Assembly (NCBI GenBank): GCA_900541555.1
Contig: UQKE01000002.1
Coordinates: forward strand, 1 to 64,000
Direction: 5' to 3'
Source: an uncultured Porphyromonadaceae bacterium
GTDB lineage: Bacteria > Bacteroidota > Bacteroidia > Bacteroidales > Muribaculaceae
Length of the DNA: 64,000 nucleotides
Under the pieces are notes generated by a model. It was not told the origin of the DNA and searched no databases. It worked only from the letters and a program-made list of their open reading frames with translations. Of this stretch, positions 46,575 to 55,336 are shown one piece after another. Each line of letters starts with the position of its first letter. Position 1 is the first letter of the stretch. Made by a program: the position numbers and the translations under genes.

Positions 46575-48197
46575 ATGGAAAAGATGAGACAAAAAAGAAT
46601 AATTATATCAAGCTGCATGGCAGCATGCCTGTTGGGCGCAATTTCAACGAATGCGCAGAGCGCTTTCGATTTATACTCAATTTCGCAAACTGATTTGAAA
46701 GGTACGGCGCGTTTCATGTCGATGGCCGGAGCGTTTGGTGCATTGGGCGGCGATTTGTCGACATTGAATCAGAATCCGGGCGGAATTGGAATATATCGCG
46801 GTTCGGAACTCGGTGCTACATTCGATTGGAATATAAAGAATACGACCATAGACAACCAATACAAAATAAAAGATAGAAACTTCAATTTCAATAATATCGG
46901 ATACATAGGCTCTTTCCGCACGAACAACAGAATTGTGCCATATATCAATTGGGGATTCTCTTACTCGAAAACTGCATCCTTCAAACGCCGTTATGGCGGC
47001 CAAATCGCAAACATTGGCAATTCGATGACAAACTATGTGGCGAATCAATCGGCCGGATGGTATGCCGACGAATTGGGATATGTGGCCGATAAATATAATC
47101 CATATCAAAGTTCGTATGCGCCATGGATGAGCATCCTTGCCTACAATGCCTATTTGATAAATCCTGCGAATACGGACGGCAATTTGTATTCCGGCTTGTA
47201 TCAGCCAAACCATTCAAGCGGTTATGGCGAAATGGAAGTGGAAGAAAGCGGGGCTGTGAACGAATACAGCGTCAGCCTTGGCGGAAATGTATTGGACAAG
47301 GTGTATTTTGGAGCGACGTTGGGCATTACAGATATCGATTATAATTTGTATTCCTACTATGGCGAATCGATCGACAATGCTCTCGTGCCTTATGTTGCCA
47401 ACGATAAATTCTTTTATGGAGATGGAAACGCTGCGTGGGGAATGGAAAATCTTTTCAGCATGTCGGGGACGGGGGTTAATTTTAAATTGGGCGCGATTAT
47501 CAAACCCGTCAATGAGTTGCGAATAGGCTTGGCTTTCCATACGCCTACGTTTTATTCACTGAAATCGCAATACTATGCCAATGCGTCGGCGCGTTTCAGT
47601 TCTTATGATTTGCAAACGACTCACGATTTGTCGACTTTTGAAGAAACAGATGATGGATATATCGGCGAAACGACTTTTGAAGCAAAGACTCCGTGGCGTT
47701 TTATGGGAAGTATTGCCGGAGTGATAGGCGGCAGGGGAATACTGAGCTTTGATTATGAGCGCGTTGTGTACGACGGAATGCGCGTGTCGTACGACAATGT
47801 GGAAGACCGAGAAGTGTCGGGTTATGTCAAACAATATTTCAAGGCAAGCGATATATTCCGTATCGGCGGCGAATTTAAAGTAACCCCTCAATTTAGTGTG
47901 CGCGCAGGATATTCCTATCAAACATCGCCTGTGACGGAAGAACTTAGCAGCGATGCAATTGATGTCGTTACGGCGGGAACAACATTGTCGTACACATTAG
48001 ACAATAAGATCCAGTATTATACGGCCGGTTTGGGCTATCGTTATAAGGCTTTTTATTTGGATTTCGCTTATGTGCACAAGAAAAGGGATAGCGACTATCA
48101 TGCTTTTTCTTCGGAAGAAGGACAGCCGTTGCCCCCCATTGCAAAGGTGAAGGATGCAAACAACGAGATAGTATTCTCGTTAGGTTTCAAATTTTAA
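46575..48197 (+). CDS. Outer-membrane porin of the OmpP1/FadL type
   Basis: A 540-residue protein with a signal peptide (RIIISSCMAACLLGAISTNA). The early GTARFMSMAGAFGALGGDLSTLNQNPGGIGIYRG segment (about 37-71 in the protein) is the FadL-like N-terminal plug. Alternating beta strands follow and the last residue is Phe (SLGFKF), the outer-membrane sorting signal. It probably transports hydrophobic compounds. The longer frame from 46530 overlaps the previous gene and is rejected. Terminated by a hairpin shared with mutS2. Confidence 0.82.
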   Translation: MEKMRQKRIIISSCMAACLLGAISTNAQSAFDLYSISQTDLKGTARFMSMAGAFGALGGDLSTLNQNPGGIGIYRGSELGATFDWNIKNTTIDNQYKIKDRNFNFNNIGYIGSFRTNNRIVPYINWGFSYSKTASFKRRYGGQIANIGNSMTNYVANQSAGWYADELGYVADKYNPYQSSYAPWMSILAYNAYLINPANTDGNLYSGLYQPNHSSGYGEMEVEESGAVNEYSVSLGGNVLDKVYFGATLGITDIDYNLYSYYGESIDNALVPYVANDKFFYGDGNAAWGMENLFSMSGTGVNFKLGAIIKPVNELRIGLAFHTPTFYSLKSQYYANASARFSSYDLQTTHDLSTFEETDDGYIGETTFEAKTPWRFMGSIAGVIGGRGILSFDYERVVYDGMRVSYDNVEDREVSGYVKQYFKASDIFRIGGEFKVTPQFSVRAGYSYQTSPVTEELSSDAIDVVTAGTTLSYTLDNKIQYYTAGLGYRYKAFYLDFAYVHKKRDSDYHAFSSEEGQPLPPIAKVKDANNEIVFSLGFKF

Positions 48198-48217
48198 TAA
48201 TGAGATTTATTTTTCGG

Positions 48218-48250
48218 AAAAAAGGTGTGCCGAGATGGCACGCCTTTTTT
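48218..48250. terminator. Bidirectional terminator between porin and mutS2
   Basis: Perfect 14-base stem AAAAAAGGTGTGCC / GGCACGCCTTTTTT with a 5-base loop, between convergent genes; A and T tracts on each side make it work in both directions. Confidence 0.85.
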
Positions 48251-48254
48251 GTTT

Positions 48255-50708
48255 TTATTCGAACGAAACTACTGTAATGCCGGCTCCTCCAAATTGCACA
48301 TGTTCGTCGCGATAGGACGCGACGCCTTGCACCGTATCGAGATATTCCCGGATTCGTTGTCTCAGGATTCCATATCCTGTCCCGTGCAGAATCCGCACCT
48401 GCTTGATGTTGAATTGCAAAGCATCGTCGATGAAATAGGATACTGCTTGCAAGGCTTCGTCGGTGCGCATGCCTCTGACATCGAGCTCTTGCTTGAAATG
48501 CAATTGCCGGTTTCGAATGGCATCGGAAGTCGTTGCTGAAACGAAAGATTTTTTTTGAGAGGAAGTGGCTTTTCGCATCGTTTTTTGCAATTTCTCGACA
48601 GGGATGGAAGATTTGAATATGCCGACAGCCACAACCGCTTGACTCCCTTTTAGTTCTATTATTTCTCCGACGGAATTGCTGCCATCAATGGTCACTGTGT
48701 CTCCGATTTTGAGCGATTCTTTGGGGGCGGGTTGCTCTTGTTGTTTTGTCTTGCCATACCGCTGAACCTTACGAAGTTTCTCCGTCAATTTTGTTGCTTT
48801 TTCGGAGGCGGGGGTGGCAGATGTGTCGTCGAGTTTAAGTTTCAGTTCGTCTAACTCTTTGCGTATTTTTTTTGTTTTTTCTTTTTCAGCTTGAACTTTC
48901 TTGATTTCATGGATTGCATTTTCGATAGAAGCATTGCTCTTCGACAAAATTTCCTTTGCTTCTGTTTTTGCTTCTTGCAGTATGGCTTTCCGGTCGTTGA
49001 GAAGTTGCCGTATGTCGGCTTCGTATTTTTCGGTCAAAGCCTCCAATTTCTTTTTCTCAACGCGGATGTCTTGCCTCTTATTTTGCCAATATCGTTTGTC
49101 TCTTGCAATGTCGAGCAGGTATTTATCCATATCGACATAGTCGGATCCGACAAGGTTTTTTGCATAGTCGACTACATCGGCAGGCAATCCTATTTTTTTT
49201 GCAATCTCTATTGCGAAAGAACTTCCGGGCATTCCAATCGACAATTGAAACAAAGGTTGCATCTTCGTCCGGTCGTAGAGCATTGCTCCGTTCACGATAC
49301 CATCTGTTTCGCCGGCAAAGGTTTTAAGATTTTGGTAGTGGGTGGTGATAATGGCAAATACACCTTTTTCGTTGAGCGATTTAAGTATGGCTTGGGCAAT
49401 TGCTCCTCCAATTTGCGGCTCTGTCCCTCCCCCAAATTCGTCGATGAGAATAAGACTTTTTCCAGAGCCATGCCGCATGAAATAGTTCATATTTGCCAAA
49501 TGCGAGCTATAAGTGCTCAACTCGTTTTCAATCGATTGCTCATCACCGATATCGATGAAAAAGTCATTGAAAATTCCAAAATGGGAGTTGTCGTTGACCG
49601 GAGGCAATACGCCGCATTGAAGCATGTATTGCACGATTCCGACGGTTTTGAGACACACGGATTTTCCTCCGGCATTGGGACCGGAAATAAGCAAAATATG
49701 GGTCTTTTTATCTAATTTGATTGAGAGGGGGACAACTTTTTTGCCTGTTTTTTCAAGTGTCAGGAATAGGACAGGATGCACGGCATTGTACCATTCTATT
49801 TCTTGCGTATCCCCGATATTGGGCATGGACGCATTTGTTTCTTCTGCAAATATGGCTTTTGCGCGAATAAAGTCGAACCAGCCTATAATTTGATGAAGAG
49901 CAAGCAAGTCGGGCAACTCGGGGCGTATGCGATCTGCCACGGATATGAGGATTCGTGTGATTTCTCTTTTTATGTCGGCTTCGATTTCCCGAATGCGATT
50001 GTTGGTCTCTACGATTTCTTCCGGTTCGATGAAAAAAGTTTTGCCGGTGGCTGATTCGTCGTGGACAATGCCGCGCACTTGTCGTTTATGCATGGGTTGC
50101 ACCGGAATGACCAAACGCCCGTCGCGAATAGCCGGATTACAATCTTTGTCGACAACGCCTTCCGCTTTGTAGCGGGCGAGAAGCCGTTGCATTATGCTGT
50201 TTACGCTTCCGGAAATGCTTGCCATTTGTTTTCTTAACCGCATCAATTCGGGCGAAGCATTGTCTTTGACATTCCCAAACTTGTCGATGACGGAATCGAT
50301 CAGCGACAAAATTTCAGGAAAAGGCGTCAATTTGTCGGCAAGGCTTTTCAGCTGAGGAAATTTGGCGCTGTTGTCGTCGTTGAAAAAATTGCATATTTCT
50401 GCCGCAGAGTGAAGGGTCTTTCTTAACCTGAATAATTCAGATTCGGTGAAAAAAGTTCCATCCACTTTGATTCGTGACAACTCTTGCCGCAAATCGTATA
50501 CCGGACCATTGGGGAAATTATTGTCGCTTTTGCGAATTGAAAGGTATTCATTCGTTTGTTCCAACCAAGTTTGGATTGTCGCAAAATCCGATGAAAATTG
50601 CATTTCGTTGCATTTTTCTTTTCCCAATGGATTTTCGCAATGCGCGGCAATAGTATTTCGAACAATGTCGAATCCGATTTTTGATTCTAAATTTTGCGGA
50701 TAAATCAC
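48255..50708 (-). CDS. mutS2: Endonuclease MutS2
   Basis: An 817-residue MutS-family ATPase. The N-terminal core and lever regions are followed by Walker A GPNAGGKS at about 343-350, the EFGGGTEP Walker B region and a coiled coil. A C-terminal Smr endonuclease domain (LDVRGMRTDEAL; ILHGTGYGILRQ) occupies the last 75 residues. MutS2 suppresses recombination and/or rescues collided ribosomes, depending on the species. I start at GTG 50708 (VIYPQNLESKIGFD), which matches the family's MIYPQN start. The TTG at 50726 coincides with a promoter box and is rejected. Confidence 0.9.
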   Translation of the reverse strand: MIYPQNLESKIGFDIVRNTIAAHCENPLGKEKCNEMQFSSDFATIQTWLEQTNEYLSIRKSDNNFPNGPVYDLRQELSRIKVDGTFFTESELFRLRKTLHSAAEICNFFNDDNSAKFPQLKSLADKLTPFPEILSLIDSVIDKFGNVKDNASPELMRLRKQMASISGSVNSIMQRLLARYKAEGVVDKDCNPAIRDGRLVIPVQPMHKRQVRGIVHDESATGKTFFIEPEEIVETNNRIREIEADIKREITRILISVADRIRPELPDLLALHQIIGWFDFIRAKAIFAEETNASMPNIGDTQEIEWYNAVHPVLFLTLEKTGKKVVPLSIKLDKKTHILLISGPNAGGKSVCLKTVGIVQYMLQCGVLPPVNDNSHFGIFNDFFIDIGDEQSIENELSTYSSHLANMNYFMRHGSGKSLILIDEFGGGTEPQIGGAIAQAILKSLNEKGVFAIITTHYQNLKTFAGETDGIVNGAMLYDRTKMQPLFQLSIGMPGSSFAIEIAKKIGLPADVVDYAKNLVGSDYVDMDKYLLDIARDKRYWQNKRQDIRVEKKKLEALTEKYEADIRQLLNDRKAILQEAKTEAKEILSKSNASIENAIHEIKKVQAEKEKTKKIRKELDELKLKLDDTSATPASEKATKLTEKLRKVQRYGKTKQQEQPAPKESLKIGDTVTIDGSNSVGEIIELKGSQAVVAVGIFKSSIPVEKLQKTMRKATSSQKKSFVSATTSDAIRNRQLHFKQELDVRGMRTDEALQAVSYFIDDALQFNIKQVRILHGTGYGILRQRIREYLDTVQGVASYRDEHVQFGGAGITVVSFE

Positions 50709-50723
50709 GGCGGTAAATTTTTG

Positions 50724-50731
50724 CAAAACTA
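50724..50731 (-). promoter_or_regulatory. Candidate -7 box (TAGTTTTG) for mutS2
   Basis: TAGTTTTG on the minus strand, 15 bases before the GTG start codon. If used, the untranslated leader would be only about 8-10 bases. Confidence 0.4.
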
Positions 50732-50810
50732 CATAAAAGAATCGATTTCGCGAATATGAATGGCATGCACAAAAAAGAAAGCAAACAGAGGGAATCTTAT
50801 GAAAAGATGC

Positions 50811-50818
50811 TAACTTTG
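50811..50818 (+). promoter_or_regulatory. Candidate -7 box (TAACTTTG) for the 50.8-53.3 kb operon
   Basis: TAACTTTG 21 bases before the ATG of the first gene. No convincing -33 box. It would drive the hypothetical gene, the PPIase and the M16 protease. Confidence 0.5.
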
Positions 50819-50839
50819 CGAAAATTTTAGGAATTTTCT

Positions 50840-51214
50840 ATGGACGGAGACACGCTTAAAAAATTGAAGAAAGACGTTGACGGCTTGGAAACGTATGAAT
50901 ATATTGCCAATAATATTGGCAAATGCGACGATATAATGCCGGAATTGGTCGATAATATTATAAAGGTGGATCGAAATGGACAGTTCTTGGTCAGCACCGC
51001 TCGCTATTTGAATGCCATCGACAAGGCTAAATATGCAGAAAGCATATCGCGCTTGATTGAGGCTTCAATAGAAAAAGATCGCGACCGGAAGTATATGCCA
51101 AGTTTGTTGACTAGCATTTGGGGCGAAGATTATGAAGCACGTGCAGAAGAACTGAGCGCGCAGGACGATAACTTCCGCCGCATTTACAAAAGAGTTTATC
51201 CAAAAGGATTTTGA
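50840..51214 (+). CDS. Conserved hypothetical protein, all-helical
   Basis: A 124-residue soluble protein, acidic at the start and basic at the end, predicted helical throughout (for example YEYIANNIGKCDDIMPELVDN). No motif or family recognised. First gene of an operon with a cyclophilin and an M16 protease; its last bases overlap the proposed start of the cyclophilin gene. Confidence 0.7.
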   Translation: MDGDTLKKLKKDVDGLETYEYIANNIGKCDDIMPELVDNIIKVDRNGQFLVSTARYLNAIDKAKYAESISRLIEASIEKDRDRKYMPSLLTSIWGEDYEARAEELSAQDDNFRRIYKRVYPKGF

Positions 51215-52047
51215 TAGTGGGCAGATTGGTAGTTGCATTGGCGATATGCCTCTGTTTGTCGGCCGCATCGTATGGTTTAAACAAGCAAAATAGAATGGAA
51301 GAGAAAGATACAGTCGTATTATTGCACACGACAGAAGGCAATATTAAAATAAAATTATACGGCAATACGCCGATTCATCGGGATAATTTCGTAACCCATG
51401 TGAAAGATGGGGTATATGATAGCGTGTTGTTTCATCGGGTCATAAATGAATTTATGATTCAGGCAGGTGATCCTTCCTCAAAAACAGCCGTTTCCGGAAC
51501 ACTGCTCGGAGCTTCGAGTGCAGGGGAAGAGTTGACGGCGGAATTTGTCCCCGAATATTTTCATAAAAAAGGAGCCATTGCCGCCGCTCGCGCATCGGAT
51601 GCAGTCAATCCGGAGAAAAAATCGTCCGGTTCGCAATTTTATATTGTAACAGGAAAGGTTTACAAAGCGAATGAGTTGGTCGCGATGGAAAAATCAATGC
51701 AAAACAAGCAGCGTCAGGCCGTTTTTGGCAAATTGGCCGAAGAACACAGGACAGAGATATTGAACTTGCGCAGAACACGCGACACGCTTGGATTGCAAGC
51801 ACTTCAAAATGAATTGATTGAAAAAACAGAGCAATTGTTGGCAGGCAAATTGTTTCATTTTTCTCCAAAACAAAAAGAAATTTATGTCACGATAGGAGGG
51901 ACTCCTTTCCTTGATGGAGACTATACGGTTTTCGGAGAAGTTGTCGAAGGAATGGACGTTGTCGACAAGATACAGCAGGCAGCAACCGATCGAAACGACC
52001 GGCCTGAAAAAGATATTAGGATTTTAAAAGCGGAAATCGTTGAATGA
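51211..52047 (+). CDS. Exported cyclophilin-type peptidyl-prolyl isomerase
   Basis: A protein of up to 278 residues of the cyclophilin family (LHTTEGNIKIKLYGNTP, VLFHRVINEFMIQAGDP, SGSQFYIVTGKV). Between the central strands and the last block (TPFLDGDYTVFGEVVEGMDVVDKI) sits a helical, charged insert of about 65 residues (roughly 157-220). A signal peptide (VVALAICLCLSAASYG) exists only if translation begins at TTG 51211 or GTG 51217; the first ATG (51295) would remove it. The TTG overlaps the previous stop (TTGA), favouring a coupled non-ATG start. Overlaps the M16 gene by 4 bases. Confidence 0.85.
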   Translation: MIVGRLVVALAICLCLSAASYGLNKQNRMEEKDTVVLLHTTEGNIKIKLYGNTPIHRDNFVTHVKDGVYDSVLFHRVINEFMIQAGDPSSKTAVSGTLLGASSAGEELTAEFVPEYFHKKGAIAAARASDAVNPEKKSSGSQFYIVTGKVYKANELVAMEKSMQNKQRQAVFGKLAEEHRTEILNLRRTRDTLGLQALQNELIEKTEQLLAGKLFHFSPKQKEIYVTIGGTPFLDGDYTVFGEVVEGMDVVDKIQQAATDRNDRPEKDIRILKAEIVE

Positions 52048-53285
52048 TAAAGATTGCTTGCCATAAGTTGGCGAATGGGCTTGAAGTGGTGCACAGCCGT
52101 AATGCCATATCCGGCATGGCGGCTGTAAATGTATTATATAAGGTCGGTTCAAGAAATGAATCGCCGCAATATACAGGATTGGCGCACTTTTTGGAACATT
52201 TGATGTTTACGGGTTCGGAAAATGCCCGGAATTTTGATACTTGCATGCAGGAAGCAGGGGGAGAAAACAATGCTTGGACCAACAACGATATAACAAATTA
52301 TTATGAAGTGCTTCCAGTGCAGAATATCGAAACTGCTTTTTGGCTTGAGGCCGACAGAATGCAAAATTTATTATTGAGCGACAAAGCTGTTGAAACGCAA
52401 AGAAGCGTCGTCCAAGAAGAATTTAAGCAACGGTGTTTGAATGCGCCATACGGGGATGTCGGACATGTGCTAAGAGCACTTGTTTATAAGCAGTCGCCAT
52501 ATCGGTGGCCCGTAATTGGAAAATCGTTGTCGGATATTGAAGATGTGCCAAAAGCTGTCATTCGGGATTTTTATACAAGCCATTATGCGCCGAACAATGC
52601 GATATTGTCAATTGTGGGAAATGTTGACGCAGAGAAGGTATTTGAATTGGCACACAAATGGTTCGGGAACATGTGCTCGCGGAAAATGCCGAACGACGAT
52701 GTCCCGGAAGAACCGAAACAGACAGAGGCGCGGACAGCGCATATCTTGAAAGACGTGCCGTATAGTCTGCTTGTCAAAGCATATAGGATGTGTGGCAGGC
52801 TTGGAACTGATTATGTTGCTTGCGATTTAATTAGCGATTTATTGTCGAACGGTCGTTCGTCGCGGTTGTTTAGAAATGTTTATGCCAAAGGCGGTTTGGT
52901 GTCGTCGATAGATGCTTCCATTACGGGAGATTTGGCAGACGGCATGTTTGTTATAAAAGCGCAGTTGCTTCCGGGTGTGGGGTTTGAAAAAGCGGAAAAG
53001 GCCATTACGGATGAATTGGAACGCCTCCTTCAAGACGGAGCGGATGCGATGGAATTGGAAAAAGCGGCGAATCGATTTGAATCAAACTTATTGTTTGGAA
53101 ATTTAAATAATGATGAACGAGCCTACAATCTCGCTTACTATCAGATGCTTGGCAATGCAGAAGGCATCAATATGGAAGCGGAACGATATAGAAGCATAAC
53201 GTCTTCGCAGGTTTTGGAGATCGGCAGGCGTTTGTTTCGTCCGGAAAATTCATCTACGCTTTATTATGAATCGAATCGAAAGTGA
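52044..53285 (+). CDS. Single-module M16 family zinc protease
   Basis: A 413-residue M16 peptidase without a signal peptide. The inverted zinc motif HFLEH lies at 48-52 and the third ligand region in TQRSVVQEEFKQR. The C-terminal half is an M16_C domain (ISDLLSNGRSSRLFRNVYAKGG). It resembles cytosolic processing-peptidase-like proteases. Third gene of the operon, coupled to the PPIase by ATGA. Confidence 0.9.
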   Translation: MIKIACHKLANGLEVVHSRNAISGMAAVNVLYKVGSRNESPQYTGLAHFLEHLMFTGSENARNFDTCMQEAGGENNAWTNNDITNYYEVLPVQNIETAFWLEADRMQNLLLSDKAVETQRSVVQEEFKQRCLNAPYGDVGHVLRALVYKQSPYRWPVIGKSLSDIEDVPKAVIRDFYTSHYAPNNAILSIVGNVDAEKVFELAHKWFGNMCSRKMPNDDVPEEPKQTEARTAHILKDVPYSLLVKAYRMCGRLGTDYVACDLISDLLSNGRSSRLFRNVYAKGGLVSSIDASITGDLADGMFVIKAQLLPGVGFEKAEKAITDELERLLQDGADAMELEKAANRFESNLLFGNLNNDERAYNLAYYQMLGNAEGINMEAERYRSITSSQVLEIGRRLFRPENSSTLYYESNRK

Positions 53286-53350
53286 ATTGTGATTGCGTGC
53301 GATTTTGACGATTTTTCGTATTAAATTCATGCGATGAGAAAAAAAATCTT

Positions 53351-53369
53351 TATATTTGAGACGCAAATA
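53351..53369 (+). promoter_or_regulatory. Candidate promoter box with inverted repeat before the DUF349 gene
   Basis: TATATTTG (53351-53358) matches the -7 consensus. A perfect inverted repeat TATTTG-5-CAAATA (53353-53369) overlaps it. The ATG is 50 bases further on. No clear -33 box. Confidence 0.5.
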
Positions 53370-53418
53370 CGATAATTGCGATTCATACTCAATAAAGTTT
53401 GTATGATTTTAAATTGTA

Positions 53419-55266
53419 ATGAATATGGAAACTGTTGATAATAATATGCTTGACGTTCCGCAAGAAGTGGAAAATGAAAAGGAAATGCCTGCAAACGATG
53501 CAAATCTTGTGGAAGAAACGGAAAAAGAGACGCAACAAATTGCGACGAAAGAGGAGCGTGTAGACTATATGTCGTTGACCAAAGAAGAATTGGTGGACGC
53601 ATTGGCAGGGTTGTTAGAAAAACCGCTTGACGATATCAAGGACGAGGTAGCAGCTATCAAACATGCTTTCTATTCAATTCGCAAAACGGAATTGGAAGCA
53701 GAAAAAGCCGCTTTTGTGGAAAGAGGCAATGAAGAAAGCGCGTTTGCTCCAATGTACGACGAGTCGGAAAATCGATTGAAAGAATTGCTCGCCAAATATA
53801 AAGAATTGCGTGCCGCCCAATTGGAAGCGCAAGAAGCTGCCATGCAAGAAAATTTGAATAAAAAACGAGCAATAATCGAGGAGTTGGGGAAAATCGTGGA
53901 CGATCCCGACAATATCAACAAGCAATATCAGCGTTTCCAACAATTGCAACAAGATTTTAAAACAATCGGAGCTGTTCCGCCTGCCGATGATAAAGCTTTG
54001 TGGAAAGAATTTCAAGCGGCTACAGAAAAGTTTTACGATCTGTGGAAAATCAACAAGGAGTTGAGAGATTATGATTTTAAGAAGAATCTCGAAATAAAGC
54101 AGGGCTTATGCGAAGACGCGGAGGCTTTGGCAGAAGAGAAGGATGTCATTGCCGCGTTTAAAAAATTACAATTGCTCCATGACAAATGGAGAGAGACAGG
54201 TCCTGTCGTAAAAGAACTGAGAGAAGATATTTGGAAAAGATTCAAAGAAGCATCGACAGTTGTCAACAAGAAACATCAGGCTTACTTTGAAGAGCGCAAA
54301 GGAAAAGAAAAGGAAAATGAAGTTGCAAAAACTGCAATATGCGAAGAGGCGGAAGCAATTGATATAAATTCGCTTGCCACTTATGCAAGTTGGGATGAAG
54401 CAACTAAAAAAATAATTGATTTGCAAGCTCGTTGGAAAACGCTTGGATTCGCTTCAAAGAAAGTCAATAATGAGTTGTTTGCAAGATTCCGGAAAACGTG
54501 CGATCTGTTCTTTGCAGAGAAAGCAGCGTTTTTCAAAAGGATGAAAGAGGAATCTGCAGCCAATTTGGCAAAAAAACATGAGTTGTGCGAGAAAGCAGAA
54601 GCATTGAAAGACAGTACGGATTGGAAGAAAACGGCAGCCGCATTGACAGCGTTGCAAAAGGAATGGAAGACAATCGGTCCTGTGTCGAAAAAGAGCGGGG
54701 ATGCTGTTTGGAAACGCTTCATTGCAGCTTGCGACTACTTCTTTGAAAATAAGAACAAGAATATCTCGGATGCTCGTCAAGCCGAGCATGAAAATTTGAA
54801 AGCGAAAAAGGAAATCATTGAAAAATTAAAAAATATCGACGATTCGCTTTCCAAAGAAGAAATAAAGAATCAGTTGAAAGAGTTGTCGGCAACGTATCAA
54901 CAAATCGGTCATGTCCCGTATAAAGAAAAGGATAAAGTGTATGAAGCATATAAAACGGCTTTGAATGCGGCTTATGATCGCTTTGATTTGAACGAAAGCA
55001 AAATGAGAATTGCCGATTTCGCTTCAGATATTAATGAGATTTCATCCGATAAAAACAAGCTTTATCGCGAAAGGGAAAAGCTTGTTAGAATGTACGAACA
55101 AAAGAAGAATGAAATAAAAACCTATGAAAACAATCTCGGATTCTTTAATGTTACTTCAAAATCAGGAGGTAATGTCTTGAAAGAGATGGAGAAACGGATT
55201 GAAAAAGGCAAAGAGGAACTTTTGGCCCTTGAGAAAAAAATAGAAATGATCGACGAGAATCTTTAA
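53419..55266 (+). CDS. DUF349 repeat protein
   Basis: A 615-residue, charged, entirely helical protein. After a Glu-rich N-terminus of about 60 residues there are several DUF349 repeats of about 70 residues. Each contains a W-K-x-x-G-P/F-like core (LLHDKWRETGPVVKELREDIWKRF; EWKTIGPVSKKSGDAVWKRF; ELSATYQQIGHVPYKEKDKV). It ends in a coiled coil. Function unknown in Bacteroidota; no signal peptide, so cytosolic. Confidence 0.88.
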   Translation: MNMETVDNNMLDVPQEVENEKEMPANDANLVEETEKETQQIATKEERVDYMSLTKEELVDALAGLLEKPLDDIKDEVAAIKHAFYSIRKTELEAEKAAFVERGNEESAFAPMYDESENRLKELLAKYKELRAAQLEAQEAAMQENLNKKRAIIEELGKIVDDPDNINKQYQRFQQLQQDFKTIGAVPPADDKALWKEFQAATEKFYDLWKINKELRDYDFKKNLEIKQGLCEDAEALAEEKDVIAAFKKLQLLHDKWRETGPVVKELREDIWKRFKEASTVVNKKHQAYFEERKGKEKENEVAKTAICEEAEAIDINSLATYASWDEATKKIIDLQARWKTLGFASKKVNNELFARFRKTCDLFFAEKAAFFKRMKEESAANLAKKHELCEKAEALKDSTDWKKTAAALTALQKEWKTIGPVSKKSGDAVWKRFIAACDYFFENKNKNISDARQAEHENLKAKKEIIEKLKNIDDSLSKEEIKNQLKELSATYQQIGHVPYKEKDKVYEAYKTALNAAYDRFDLNESKMRIADFASDINEISSDKNKLYREREKLVRMYEQKKNEIKTYENNLGFFNVTSKSGGNVLKEMEKRIEKGKEELLALEKKIEMIDENL

Positions 55267-55285
55267 CAGAGAAGATTGTCGGGCT

Positions 55286-55308
55286 TATCGCATGTGCTTT
55301 ATGCGATA
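55286..55308 (+). other. Hairpin between the DUF349 gene and the sugar transferase gene
   Basis: Perfect 8-base stem TATCGCAT / ATGCGATA with a 7-base loop. It is not followed by a T run, so it is a weak terminator at best. It sits 29 bases before the next ATG and could be a leader structure. Confidence 0.35.
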
Positions 55309-55336
55309 GGTGTACGGCGGATGCTCTCATTATATC

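Noticed and set aside
48218..48250. TGTGCCGAGATG similarity between the porin/mutS2 terminator and the 13-kb element
   Set aside because: Short match within a perfect terminator stem; no flanking blocks of the 76-bp element.
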